A DNA stretch of 64,000 bases from the NCBI GenBank assembly GCA_003290465.1, contig CP030759.1, positions 1,924,572 through 1,988,571 on the forward strand, read 5' to 3'. The DNA comes from Candidatus Sumerlaea chitinivorans. Its GTDB lineage: Bacteria; Sumerlaeota; Sumerlaeia; Sumerlaeales; Sumerlaeaceae. Made by a program: the position numbers and the translations under genes. Below, one piece after another: positions 18,895 to 27,910 of the stretch; position 1 is the stretch's first letter; each line of letters begins with the position of its first letter. The notes under the pieces were generated by a model, which was given only the letters and a program-made list of their open reading frames with translations, did no database searches and was not told the DNA's origin.

Positions 18895-19177
18895 ACGTTT
18901 TGCATCTTTAGCCGTATCCCGAGTGGACTTTTTGCAGGTGCCCCCTGCAGGATTCTTGCCAGCCGCCCGCTGAGGAGTGATGAGAAAATACACACCTTTG
19001 CAGTATCCACGCACCTTGAAAGCTACCTGCCTTGCCTCCCACAAAAAACGCCAAGGGTGACAGCAAAAGTCTTGTGCTTGCCCCGCACGTTGCTGCAGTT
19101 GTGGATGTCAAAGCAGCTTTCATCTTGTGCGCCATTGGCTCAGGCAGAAAGCCTGCGAAATTAAAGGAGAGTTGAGC

Positions 19178-20569
19178 ATGCGTGTGACACTTTATGGCGC
19201 AGCGCGGACTGTGACGGGGTCTGCGTACCATGTGGAGACACAAACTGGCAGTGTTCTCGTGGATTTCGGGATGGTGCAAGGCCACGACAAAGAGAACCAC
19301 GCGAATGCCATACCACCGACGTTAGATTTAGATAAACTTGGGGCAGTGCTACTCACCCATGCGCATCTCGACCATTGCGGTCGGCTACCTCTGCTCATCA
19401 AAGCTGGCTGGAAAGGGCCGATCTATGCTACTCCCGCCACGCGCGAGATGGCCTCTCTGATTCTTCATGATGCGGCAAAGGTTCAAGCGCAGGATTTGGA
19501 GCGCGAGAACCGTCGGCGCATGCGGGCTGGGGAAGAGCCTGTCGGCCCACTTTACACGCAGGACGATGTCGACGCCACCATGGCGCTGTTTCGGACCGTG
19601 GAATATGACTCTCCTATTCCGATCCTGCCGGGGATAACTGCGAAGTGGGTGGAGGCTGGTCACATTTTGGGGTCCACAAGCATCGAGCTCACACTGGAGG
19701 AAAACGGTCGCCGACACGTCGCGATTTTCTCCGGCGATATTGGGCACTTGGGAGCACCCGTCCTGCGTGACCCCGTACGTTTTTGTGCCGCAGATTCAGT
19801 GTTTATGGAGTCCACCTATGGCGACCGTGACCACAAGAGCCTTGCCGAAACCTTGAAAGAAACCGAGGATATTATTCGAGAGGCAGTGGCGAGGAAGGCC
19901 AAGATCCTTGTCCCTTCCTTTGCGGTGGGGCGCACGCAGCAGCTTATTTATCACCTTGCAGCGCTCTTTCGGGATGGGCGACTCCCCCAATTTCCAATTT
20001 ACCTCGATAGCCCCATGGCACAGGAGGCCACGCGGATTTATTTGCGCCATCCCGAGCTGTACGATGAGGAAGCGATGGAACTGCATCGCACCGGACAACT
20101 CGAGCGTGATTTCTCGGCGGTACGCTTCTGCGCGACCGCCGACGAGTCGCGTGCGCTGAACAGCATGGAAGGCCCCATGTTGATTATGGCGGGGTCGGGA
20201 ATGTGCACCGCTGGGCGAATCCTGCATCACCTGCGCAACAACCTTTGGAAGCCGAACACGTACGTTCTGATTGTTGGTTTTCAGGCACAAGGAACATTGG
20301 GAAGGCTGTTGGTGGAAGGCCGGCCTAAGGTGAAAATTTTTGGAGAAGAGATCGCAGTGAAGGCCTCCATTCACACACTCAACGGGTTTAGCGCTCACGC
20401 TGGGCAATCGGAACTTCTGGCGTGGCTGGGTTGTGTCGCACACACGAAGCCGCAAGTGTATCTGACCCACGGCGAACCTCACGCTCAAGAGGCGCTGGCC
20501 GCCACTATCGAGCGCGCGTATGGGCTGACGCCGCAAATGCCTGAATACGGAATACCTATTGCCCTTTAG
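19178..20569 (+). CDS. Beta-CASP metallo-beta-lactamase fold hydrolase (RNA-processing type)
   Basis: About 463 residues. AAAGGAGAG precedes the ATG at 19178. The metallo-beta-lactamase metal ligands are in LLTHAHLDHCGRLPLL (HxHxDH), EAGHILGSTS and IFSGDIGHLG. The beta-CASP insert has MESTYGDRDH, VPSFAVGRTQQLIYHLA, GSGMCTAGRILHHL and the final His motif GFSAHAGQSELLAWL. The family includes bacterial and archaeal exo/endonucleases related to CPSF73 and YSH1, so a role in RNA maturation or decay is likely. It is a single gene with a stem-loop 21 bp after the stop. The exact RNA substrate is unknown. Confidence 0.93.
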   Translation: MRVTLYGAARTVTGSAYHVETQTGSVLVDFGMVQGHDKENHANAIPPTLDLDKLGAVLLTHAHLDHCGRLPLLIKAGWKGPIYATPATREMASLILHDAAKVQAQDLERENRRRMRAGEEPVGPLYTQDDVDATMALFRTVEYDSPIPILPGITAKWVEAGHILGSTSIELTLEENGRRHVAIFSGDIGHLGAPVLRDPVRFCAADSVFMESTYGDRDHKSLAETLKETEDIIREAVARKAKILVPSFAVGRTQQLIYHLAALFRDGRLPQFPIYLDSPMAQEATRIYLRHPELYDEEAMELHRTGQLERDFSAVRFCATADESRALNSMEGPMLIMAGSGMCTAGRILHHLRNNLWKPNTYVLIVGFQAQGTLGRLLVEGRPKVKIFGEEIAVKASIHTLNGFSAHAGQSELLAWLGCVAHTKPQVYLTHGEPHAQEALAATIERAYGLTPQMPEYGIPIAL

Positions 20570-20590
20570 GGGTGCGTGAGAAAGCGAGGT

Positions 20591-20613
20591 GAGGCGGCGT
20601 TGACCGCCGCCTC
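20591..20613 (+). terminator. GC-rich stem-loop after the beta-CASP hydrolase gene
   Basis: A perfect 9-bp stem GAGGCGGCG/CGCCGCCTC with loop TTGAC. There is no U-run after it (GTGCCAAC follows), so it may act as a weak terminator or an mRNA 3'-end stabiliser. Confidence 0.4.
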
Positions 20614-20817
20614 GTGCCAACAATTCCCTCGGTTGCCCCAAGCCTGCGTCCAAGCCTTGTGAAAAATCTCACGAAGACGTTCGTTCACACTTGATTTGCG
20701 GGTTTTGCGGGCGCATGGGGAGAGTTGAAATGGTAGGAGTTGGGTCCAGAATCGTTGGGCTCGGGCCAAACGCTAAGCCCCCTACCCCTTAGAATGATGG
20801 ATGGAAGGGCTCTCGCA

Positions 20818-22227
20818 ATGGACGCTGTCACCCTCAGTCGCTTGCAGTTTGCACTCACGGTGGCCTTTCACTATATCTTTGTCCCCCTCTCAATCGGCTT
20901 AGGAGCCATTATGGTGATTGTGGAGGCGATGTACCTGAAGACGCGCTTAAAAGTTTACGAGAATATGGCGCGGTTCTGGACGCGCATCTTCGCAGTGACT
21001 TTTGCGATGGGAGTCGCCAGCGGCATCGTGATGGAGTTTCAGTTTGGAACCAATTGGGCAACCTATTCGCGATTCGTAGGCGATGTGTTTGGATCGGCAC
21101 TTGCTGCGGAGGGAATCTTTGCCTTTTTCCTCGAATCAGGCTTTCTGGCAGTGCTGGTGTTTGGCTGGGACCGTGTCTCACCGCGAGTGCACTTTTTTGC
21201 TACGCTCATGGTCTGCCTTGGCTCGATTTTCTCCGCGGTATGGATTATTGTCGCGAACTCATGGCAGCAGACGCCGGCAGGGTTTCACATCGTTGAGCAT
21301 ATGGGGGAACAACGCGCGGAGATCACGAATTTCTGGGAAGTCGTCTTCAATCCCTCAAGCGTCAACCGCCTCACCCACACGGTGATCGGGGCGTTCCTTC
21401 TTGGCGCGTTCTTCGTGATGAGTGTCTGTGCTTACTACATTTTGAAGAATCGTCATGTGGATGGTGCAAAACGCTCGTTCACGATTGCTTTAGTTTTTGC
21501 CACGGTGATGGCCATTGCCCAGCTTCTCACGGGACATTCCAGCGCGCGGCAAGTAGCGTTTACGCAGCCGGCCAAACTTGCCGCCTTTGAGGGATTATTC
21601 AAAACGCCCGAGGGTGGCGCACCCTTGTATCTTTTCGGCCACCCCGATTCAGTTCGAGAAGAAGTGCGCTTTGGGGTGCAAATTCCCAAGGCACTGAGCA
21701 TCCTCGTGCATGGAGATCCCAATAAACCGGTTACAGGGCTGGACAAGTTCAAACCTGAAGACCGTCCGCCGGTTGCCATCACTTTCCATAGCTACCACAT
21801 CATGGTGGGGCTGGGGATGCTGTTCATCGCGGTGACACTCTATGCGTCGTTCCTACGTTGGCGCGGCACACTGTTTGAAAAGCGGTGGCTTATGTGGTTC
21901 TTTGTCTTCGCGGTGGCGCTTCCGTACATCGCGAACCAGCTTGGATGGATTGCCGCGGAAGTTGGACGTCAGCCTTGGGTTGTGTATGGGCTTTTGCGCA
22001 CAGCCGATGCCGTTTCAAAGTCGGTAAGCGCCAGCGAGGTGGCGGCCTCGATCGTCATGTTCAGTGTCATCTACATTTTGTTGTTCATCATCTGGATCTA
22101 TGTGATGAACGACAAGATCCAGCACGGGCCGGACGAGGTTCCTGAGGCCCCTGAGAAAACAGAAGTAAAAGAATTGCTCGGCACCGCAGCCGAGATCAAA
22201 TCCCCTGCTTCGTTGGAGAATGCGTAA
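20818..22227 (+). CDS. cydA: Cytochrome bd ubiquinol oxidase subunit I
   Basis: About 469 residues, nine-helix subunit carrying hemes b558, b595 and d. [20 protein letters not shown] gives the N-terminal heme ligand His. [17 protein letters not shown] carries the second heme ligand and [13 protein letters not shown] is the invariant GRQPW segment. The Q-loop between helices 6 and 7 is short ([20 protein letters not shown] region), as in the non-enterobacterial class. The start at 20818 is chosen because homology begins there and GGAAGGG lies 8 bp upstream; ATGs at 20794 and 20797 are possible. cydB overlaps or abuts its end. The enzyme reduces oxygen to water with quinol and usually works at low oxygen. 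Confidence 0.96.
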   Translation: MDAVTLSRLQFALTVAFHYIFVPLSIGLGAIMVIVEAMYLKTRLKVYENMARFWTRIFAVTFAMGVASGIVMEFQFGTNWATYSRFVGDVFGSALAAEGIFAFFLESGFLAVLVFGWDRVSPRVHFFATLMVCLGSIFSAVWIIVANSWQQTPAGFHIVEHMGEQRAEITNFWEVVFNPSSVNRLTHTVIGAFLLGAFFVMSVCAYYILKNRHVDGAKRSFTIALVFATVMAIAQLLTGHSSARQVAFTQPAKLAAFEGLFKTPEGGAPLYLFGHPDSVREEVRFGVQIPKALSILVHGDPNKPVTGLDKFKPEDRPPVAITFHSYHIMVGLGMLFIAVTLYASFLRWRGTLFEKRWLMWFFVFAVALPYIANQLGWIAAEVGRQPWVVYGLLRTADAVSKSVSASEVAASIVMFSVIYILLFIIWIYVMNDKIQHGPDEVPEAPEKTEVKELLGTAAEIKSPASLENA

Positions 22228-23263
22228 GATGAACGAGACGGGTATGCTTGATCTGAACTTGTTGTGGTATTTCCTCGTCGGAGCACTATTGACAGGCTAT
22301 GCGGTTTTGGATGGGTTCGATTTGGGGGTTGGGACCCTGCACCTGTTCGCGCGCACAGATCTTGAGCGACGCATTCTAATGAACTCCATCGGCCCCGTAT
22401 GGGATGGCAATGAAGTCTGGCTTGTCACAGCGGGAGGAGCGCTCTTTGCAGCATTTCCCAAAGCCTATGCGACGGCGTTCTCAGGATTCTATCTGGCGTT
22501 TATGATTTTGCTCTGGGCGCTGATCTTCCGTGCAGTCGCATTGGAGTTCAGGAGCAAACGCCCCTCAAGAGTTTGGCGCAATGCATGGGATGTCGCCTTC
22601 TTTCTCGCAAGCACGGTCTCGTCGTTCCTCTTTGGGGTGGCAGTTGGAAATATGATGCAGGGCCTTCCCATTGGACCGGATGGAGAATACGCCGGCACGC
22701 TGATTGACCTGCTGACGCCGTATCCGATTCTGGTCGGGGTATTCAACGTCGCGATGTTCGCCATGCACGGGGCCATCTACCTTTACCTGAAAACCGAAGG
22801 CGAACTGCAGGAGCGGGTGCGCGGGTGGATTTGGCGAGCCTACGGCACCTTTTTGTTCCTCTACGTGCTCACGACGATCGTCACCCTTATCCAAGTGCCC
22901 AATGCGACCCGGAATTTCCGCGACTTTCCGTGGGTTTGGGCCATCGTGATTCTCACGGTGCTTGCGATCGCGAATATCCCGCGAGCAGTCTACCACGGCT
23001 ATCCAGTGCGAGCATTGATTAGCTCCGGGTGCGCCATGGCAGGGCTCATTTTCCTATTCGGAATCGCGTTATTCCCCAACCTCATCATCTCGACGATTAG
23101 TCCGGAATACAACCTCACGGCCTACACGGCGGCTTCTTCGCAGAAGACACTGGGGATCATGGCAATTATGGCTGCGATTGGAATGCCTTTCGTGTTGGGT
23201 TATACCTCCATCATCTACTGGATTTTCCGGGGCAAAGTAAAACTCGACAAAATGAGTTACTAA
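22220..23263 (+). CDS. cydB: Cytochrome bd ubiquinol oxidase subunit II
   Basis: About 347 residues. The ATG at 22220 overlaps the cydA stop by eight bases; a second ATG at 22229 lies just after it. [43 protein letters not shown] and [20 protein letters not shown] are diagnostic CydB segments. Eight to nine membrane helices are visible. CydB forms the heterodimer with CydA and stabilises the hemes. The next gene starts 16 bp later, so all three are probably co-transcribed. No cydX or cydDC gene is visible. Confidence 0.96.
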   Translation: MRKMNETGMLDLNLLWYFLVGALLTGYAVLDGFDLGVGTLHLFARTDLERRILMNSIGPVWDGNEVWLVTAGGALFAAFPKAYATAFSGFYLAFMILLWALIFRAVALEFRSKRPSRVWRNAWDVAFFLASTVSSFLFGVAVGNMMQGLPIGPDGEYAGTLIDLLTPYPILVGVFNVAMFAMHGAIYLYLKTEGELQERVRGWIWRAYGTFLFLYVLTTIVTLIQVPNATRNFRDFPWVWAIVILTVLAIANIPRAVYHGYPVRALISSGCAMAGLIFLFGIALFPNLIISTISPEYNLTAYTAASSQKTLGIMAIMAAIGMPFVLGYTSIIYWIFRGKVKLDKMSY

Positions 23264-23279
23264 AAGGTGAATTGCCAGC

Positions 23280-25169
23280 ATGACTCAACAACAAGGAATG
23301 GATCTCGGGACGGTCGCGCTCGGCACGTGGAGCGGCGGCCGCTTCATGCACTTTGGGGCTGACGTCGGCGAAGAGCGTTTCATTGGGCTTTTCCGAAAGG
23401 CGTACGATCTTGGAATCCGCACCTTTGTGACGGCCGACGTCTACGGCATGGGCGAGGCCGATCGGTTGCTGGGGCAAGCCCTTGCCGATCTGGGCCGTTC
23501 GAGCTACTGCCTCGTCGGGGCGGTGGGCCACGACTTCTATACGGGCTCACGGGCAGGCGAAAAGGGGTTTCCGCGCTTCACTGACCCCGAGCTTCGCGAC
23601 GACACGCAGTATGCCTCCTATCTTCAGATGGCGACTGAGAAGGCGCTTCAGAGGCTGGGCACCGATTACTTCGACCTCCTTCTCCTACACAATCCCGACT
23701 GGCTAGGTTACTCTCACCCAAAGGTGTGGGAGGCGCTTGCCGACCTCATGGAATCCAAGGTGACCCGAATGCTTGGCATTGCACCGGGACCCGCGAATGG
23801 ATTCACGCTCGATATCCTGAGCGCATTCGAGCGTTACTCGTCGCTGATTGATTGGGTCATGCTGATCCTCAATCCCCTCGAGCCATGGCCAAGCAACCTC
23901 GTGCTACCTGCAGCTGAGCAACTGGGGGTGAAAGTTCTTGCGCGGGTCGTAGATCACGGCGGCCTTTTCCTTGATAGTCTGCGGCCCGGCGATCCGATCC
24001 CGCGCAATGACCATCGTGCCTTCCGCCCCCCAAACTGGATCGAAGCGGCACAACCGAAGCTGGAACGTATGCGGGAAATTGCGGAAGGCCACGGCATGAC
24101 CCTTCTTCAGCTTGCATGCCAGTGGACCTTGGCACAACCGGCCGTAGCCTCGGTGGTTCCGACGTTGATTCAAGAACTCGCACCCCATGCAAAACCAATT
24201 GAGAGCTTACTGGAGGAACTGGCGGCCGTTCCGAAATGCCCCAAGTTGACAGCCACGGAAGTCGAGGAAATCTCGCGATTGGGCGACAACCGCGGCTGCA
24301 TGCCCCTGAAGGGCGCTTCTTCGCAGTATTTGGGGCCGCCAAAGGCAGATCAGTGGCCACTTATGGAGCACCACCGCGAAGCAGCCGAACGGTGGGGCAT
24401 CGAGCCGGATCGTGATCTCTATTGTCCGCACGATCCGCGTGATGTTCGCGAGATCGGCGCCCCTCGCAACGGTGTCGTGCAAGCCATGGATCGGCGCTTG
24501 TACCTGCAGTTGCTGGCCTTTGGGGAGTGCGAGGACACCCCCGCGCTTGCGCATGAGTTGCGCGAGGTCTCGCGCGAGTTTACCGACCCGCCGCTCGAGT
24601 GGGTGCTCTATGAGGACCTCGCAGATCCCCAAGGCGTGGCACTTGTGCTCTTGGACGAAGATCCTCGGCGGCTGATGGAGCGACAACGTTACCTCTGTCG
24701 CGCCACCGCACTCGCGCACATGGTGCTGAAAGAAGACCTTGTGATGTTTGGACGAACGTACGCGACGGGGCGCGATCCAGACTTGAATGAAGTGCTCTTT
24801 GAGCGGCCGCGCAATTACCTCTTCAATCGCTCGTGGCCGTGGGCGGTGTGGTATCCTCTGCGGCGCAAACCCGAGTTCGAAAGGCTTCCGCGGGAAGAGC
24901 AGGTTCGGATTTTAATGGAGCACGCCTCGATGGGGCGCGTCTTCGGCGAATGCGATTATGCCCACGATGTTCGGCTGGCGTGCTATGGGATGGATCGCAA
25001 CGACAATGAGTTTGTGGTGGGGCTCGTGGGGCCAGATCTTCACCGCCTCTCCCGCCTTGTGCAGGAAATGCGCAAGAGCCGTCAGACGAGCGAGTACATC
25101 CAATCCCTTGGGCCATTTCTCGTGGGATACGCGGTGGCACGCAGCACGGACCAAGCCAACGTCAAATAA
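23280..25169 (+). CDS. Aldo/keto reductase-like domain fused to a chlorite dismutase/HemQ-like domain
   Basis: A 629-residue two-domain protein. Residues 5-335 follow the aldo/keto reductase (beta/alpha)8 fold, with VTADVYGMGEADRLLGQAL and YFDLLLLHNPD. Compared with the usual DTADVYG and ATKVGHD, the catalytic Asp is Val50 and the catalytic Lys is Ala81; Tyr55 and His137 remain. This half is therefore probably not a normal reductase. Residues about 400-621 match the chlorite dismutase family: RRLYLQLLAFGECEDTPALA, WVLYEDLADPQGVALVLLDE, WAVWYPLRRKPEF and GPFLVGYAV. Tyr525 is at the position of the catalytic Tyr, and His548 at the proximal heme ligand, of coproheme decarboxylase (HemQ/ChdC). 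It follows cydAB by 16 bp. A role in heme supply or heme binding for cytochrome bd is inferred. Confidence 0.88.
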   Translation: MTQQQGMDLGTVALGTWSGGRFMHFGADVGEERFIGLFRKAYDLGIRTFVTADVYGMGEADRLLGQALADLGRSSYCLVGAVGHDFYTGSRAGEKGFPRFTDPELRDDTQYASYLQMATEKALQRLGTDYFDLLLLHNPDWLGYSHPKVWEALADLMESKVTRMLGIAPGPANGFTLDILSAFERYSSLIDWVMLILNPLEPWPSNLVLPAAEQLGVKVLARVVDHGGLFLDSLRPGDPIPRNDHRAFRPPNWIEAAQPKLERMREIAEGHGMTLLQLACQWTLAQPAVASVVPTLIQELAPHAKPIESLLEELAAVPKCPKLTATEVEEISRLGDNRGCMPLKGASSQYLGPPKADQWPLMEHHREAAERWGIEPDRDLYCPHDPRDVREIGAPRNGVVQAMDRRLYLQLLAFGECEDTPALAHELREVSREFTDPPLEWVLYEDLADPQGVALVLLDEDPRRLMERQRYLCRATALAHMVLKEDLVMFGRTYATGRDPDLNEVLFERPRNYLFNRSWPWAVWYPLRRKPEFERLPREEQVRILMEHASMGRVFGECDYAHDVRLACYGMDRNDNEFVVGLVGPDLHRLSRLVQEMRKSRQTSEYIQSLGPFLVGYAVARSTDQANVK

Positions 25170-25294
25170 TATCCTCCGTTTGCTAAAGGTACAGATCCAC
25201 TATCCGATTTACGGGGTTGCTCAGTGCAGCAGCAATTCAGCGAGCGTTGTGGTCAGACCTTAGTCTCAGCCAGAGAAAGCGAGGTTTCCTTAGA

Positions 25295-25792
25295 ATGAAA
25301 GCAGTCATTCAACGGGTACGCGAAGCAAGTGTGAGCGTTGACGGCAAGGTAGTGGGTGAAATCGGAGAGGGCCTCCTGGTGCTCGCGGGGATTGCCAGAG
25401 ACGACACAGAGGCCACCCTGCGAAGTGTCGCATCGAAGATTGTCAACCTGCGGATTTTTGAAGACGAAGAAGGACGCATGAACCGCTCCTTGCTTGAAAT
25501 CTGCGGCCAGTTGCTGGTGGTGAGCCAGTTCACGCTCATGGCAGATTGCCGACGGGGTCGCCGACCAAGCTTCACGGACGCAGCGCCGCCGGAAGTCGCG
25601 GCAGGCTTGTTCGAGCGGTTTGTCGAAATCCTGCGCGAACACCCCTGCAAGGTGGAGACCGGAGTTTTTCAGGCCATGATGGAAGTCCGGCTCAACAATT
25701 GGGGGCCGGTGACCATCATCTTAGATTCGGCGGATCTTTTGGCGCCGCGGCGGGGAAAACCTGAGCCGAGCGAGTTCGACAAAACTTCTTGA
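25295..25792 (+). CDS. dtd: D-aminoacyl-tRNA deacylase
   Basis: About 165 residues starting at the ATG at 25295, where homology begins ([20 protein letters not shown]). It recycles tRNAs mischarged with D-amino acids or Gly. Family marks are [50 protein letters not shown] (catalytic Thr region) and the Gly-cisPro motif in [11 protein letters not shown]. An upstream in-frame start (25217) would add 26 residues without conservation. A C-terminal tail of about 15 residues ([10 protein letters not shown]) is extra. It lies 65 bp before the aminotransferase. Confidence 0.95.
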   Translation: MKAVIQRVREASVSVDGKVVGEIGEGLLVLAGIARDDTEATLRSVASKIVNLRIFEDEEGRMNRSLLEICGQLLVVSQFTLMADCRRGRRPSFTDAAPPEVAAGLFERFVEILREHPCKVETGVFQAMMEVRLNNWGPVTIILDSADLLAPRRGKPEPSEFDKTS

Positions 25793-25857
25793 ACAACTGC
25801 CGGTGAGTCCATGTAGGCTCGATGCCCAGAGCGTGGCAACAAGGATGGCCAACAAAA

Positions 25858-26730
25858 ATGAAAATCTGGATTGACGGTCAGCTCTACGACAAACACGAGG
25901 CAAAGATCAGCGTCTTTGATCACTGCCTGCTTTACGGCGACGGGGTTTTCGAAGGAATCCGGATTTACAACGGATGCATTTATCGGCTTGAGCAACATTT
26001 GGACCGGCTATGGTCCTCGGCGAAATACATCAAACTTGCCATCCCTCTCTCACGCGAGGAGATGGTCGCCGCCATCGCTGAAACGGTGCGCGCAAATGGT
26101 CTGCGCGACGGATACATTCGCTTGGTTGTTACGCGCGGGGTGGGCGACCTCGGTTTGAATCCCAATTTGTGTCCGCGACCAACGGTATTTATCATCGCCG
26201 ATCAGATCCGACTTTTCCCGCAGGAGCTTTATGAAAAGGGGATTCACGTGATTTCGGCGGCGGTGCAGCGTCAACCCGTGAGCGCGCTGAATCCAAGGGT
26301 GAAATCCTGCAATTACCTGAATAGCATCCTTGCACGGATCGAAGCCAACAATGCGGGAGCTCACGAAGCCCTGATTTTAGACTTGCGGGGATTCGTGGTC
26401 GAGGGAACGGCGGATAACGTCTTTGTGGTTCGTAATGGAGTCATCACTACGCCCCCGGTGTATCTGGGAGCCCTGCGGGGGATCACCCGCGACGCAGTGA
26501 TTGAAATTGCTCAAGAAAAAGGCCTGCCCGTCCGGGAAGAACCCTTCACCCTCTACGAAGTTTACGATGCAGATGAGCTATTCCTGACGGGAACAGCCGC
26601 AGAAGTGGTGCCGGTGGTGCAAGTGGATGGTCGCACGATTGGGTCGGGAAAACCCGGCCCTATTTACGCCTGTCTGCTGGAAGAATTTCGCAAGCGAGCC
26701 CCTCGAGACGGCTACCAAGTGTACGAATAA
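25858..26730 (+). CDS. ilvE: Branched-chain amino acid aminotransferase (PLP class IV)
   Basis: About 290 residues from the ATG at 25858. Fold type IV PLP transaminase: VFDHCLLYGDGVFEGIRIY at the N-terminus, and the PLP lysine Lys149 in NPRVKSCNYLNSILA. EALILDLRGFVVEGTADNVF and the phosphate-binding ADELFLTGTAAEVVPVVQVDGR are typical of IlvE and its close paralogue D-amino-acid transaminase. The strict sequence G-x-V-x-E-G-T-x-D-N and the length favour branched-chain substrates. It ends 29 bp from the convergent methyltransferase gene. Confidence 0.9.
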   Translation: MKIWIDGQLYDKHEAKISVFDHCLLYGDGVFEGIRIYNGCIYRLEQHLDRLWSSAKYIKLAIPLSREEMVAAIAETVRANGLRDGYIRLVVTRGVGDLGLNPNLCPRPTVFIIADQIRLFPQELYEKGIHVISAAVQRQPVSALNPRVKSCNYLNSILARIEANNAGAHEALILDLRGFVVEGTADNVFVVRNGVITTPPVYLGALRGITRDAVIEIAQEKGLPVREEPFTLYEVYDADELFLTGTAAEVVPVVQVDGRTIGSGKPGPIYACLLEEFRKRAPRDGYQVYE

Positions 26731-26759
26731 GCGCTGTCACTGGGCGTCGCCCCGCGTCC

Positions 26760-27533
26760 TCAGGCAGGTTTTCTTGCGATGCAGACGATGGATAGACCGC
26801 AGGGCATGGAATAGCGCCGGAGGAGGGGGGCTTCTGCGGACACAACCGCCCGAAGTAGTGCGTTGACCCATACTGGCAATGGAAACTCATCGGTCTTGGG
26901 GGAGGCGGAAGGGCGCAAAAAGTGCTTCTTCAGTCGGCGATAGATCGCCGCGGGCCAATAAATACTCGCCATCATGTAGGAGCACTTTTCAATCTCTAAT
27001 CCGGCCCCTAAGACAAGTTGTCGGAATTCAGACTTTTCGTAGCGGCGAAAATGGTGAAGAGCCACATCGTGGTTGCTCCAAAGCCTTTTGTGCGCCGGCA
27101 CGCTCATCAAGGCGTAACCGCCGGGGCGTAATACCCGATGGATTTCCCCCATGAGCTTGCGGTCGTCCTCAACATGTTCAACGAGATCAAGTGCTGTGAG
27201 CAGATCCACGGAGTTGCTGCGCACGGGTAACCGTTGCACATCGGCGCGAGCCAAGTTGGGAAGGCGCCGTTCTCGGCAATAGGCAAGGGCCACTGGGGAA
27301 AAATCCAAACCGGCCACCCAGCCGTAAGCCTGCAGATCTTCCATTAGCATGCCGGTGCCGCAGCCGATATCGAGAATACGCAGGGCCGGGCGGGATGCCA
27401 GCGCTGCGTCGGCAGGCACCCGACACTTGGGTACAAGCTCAGCGAGCAGCGTTCGTATCATTTTTCTGCGCGCCTGGAACCACCAGTAGTTCTTCTCCAA
27501 TGCGTGCATTTTGTGGTATTCTTCGATGTTCAC
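26760..27533 (-). CDS. Class I SAM-dependent methyltransferase
   Basis: About 257 residues. Motif I is RILDIGCGTGMLMEDL, followed by VAGLDFSPVAL, DLLTALDLVEHVEDD, EIHRVLRPGGYALMSVPA. The opening IEEYHKMHALEKNYWWFQARR is common in polysaccharide-linked methyltransferases with the H-x-W-W/YWW motif. HDVALHHFRRYEKSEFRQLV is also typical. I choose GTG at 27533 because GAGG lies 10 bp before it; a TTG at 27542 is next to the GAGG. Target unknown, perhaps a glycan or lipid. Confidence 0.88.
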   Translation of the reverse strand: MNIEEYHKMHALEKNYWWFQARRKMIRTLLAELVPKCRVPADAALASRPALRILDIGCGTGMLMEDLQAYGWVAGLDFSPVALAYCRERRLPNLARADVQRLPVRSNSVDLLTALDLVEHVEDDRKLMGEIHRVLRPGGYALMSVPAHKRLWSNHDVALHHFRRYEKSEFRQLVLGAGLEIEKCSYMMASIYWPAAIYRRLKKHFLRPSASPKTDEFPLPVWVNALLRAVVSAEAPLLRRYSMPCGLSIVCIARKPA

Positions 27534-27910
27534 GAGCAGCAACCTCGGGCGCTGAATAACAACGGGAGGCGTCGTTTGGGCAAGCGTAGTTTTTCAAAAA
27601 GTTGCGAAAACGTAACCAGCATGGCCTTCCTCGGTCTACGTTCTCGCTTGCAGCCCACCAGACGTAGTCTTTGCTTTGCTCCGCTAATTCCTACGCATAG
27701 TTTTGTTGCAAATGGAATTGCTGACTCACAGGAAAGTATGCATTGAAGCGTTTGAAAGCTATGCTGTGAGAGGCTGCGGGTTTACACGTCAGGGGGAAGT
27801 GATATAGACTTGCTGCGGGTGAACATTCCCCATTATGCTGCACGAGCGCACCAAGAGCCGTGAGCAGTGGCGTGCCGCAGGAATCCAATTGTGGGTAAAG
27901 GACGCAAAAT
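27534..27910. other. Intergenic region upstream of the pseudopilin operon
   Basis: Divergent spacer of about 370 bp. It holds a promoter-like pair at 27781-27808. The remainder shows no gene or RNA fold that I recognise. Confidence 0.4.
27781..27808 (+). promoter_or_regulatory. Sigma-70-like promoter for the GspK-like/pseudopilin genes
   Basis: TTTACA (27781-27786) and TATAGA (27803-27808) are separated by 16 bp and lie 103 bp before the first codon of the operon. Confidence 0.4.
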
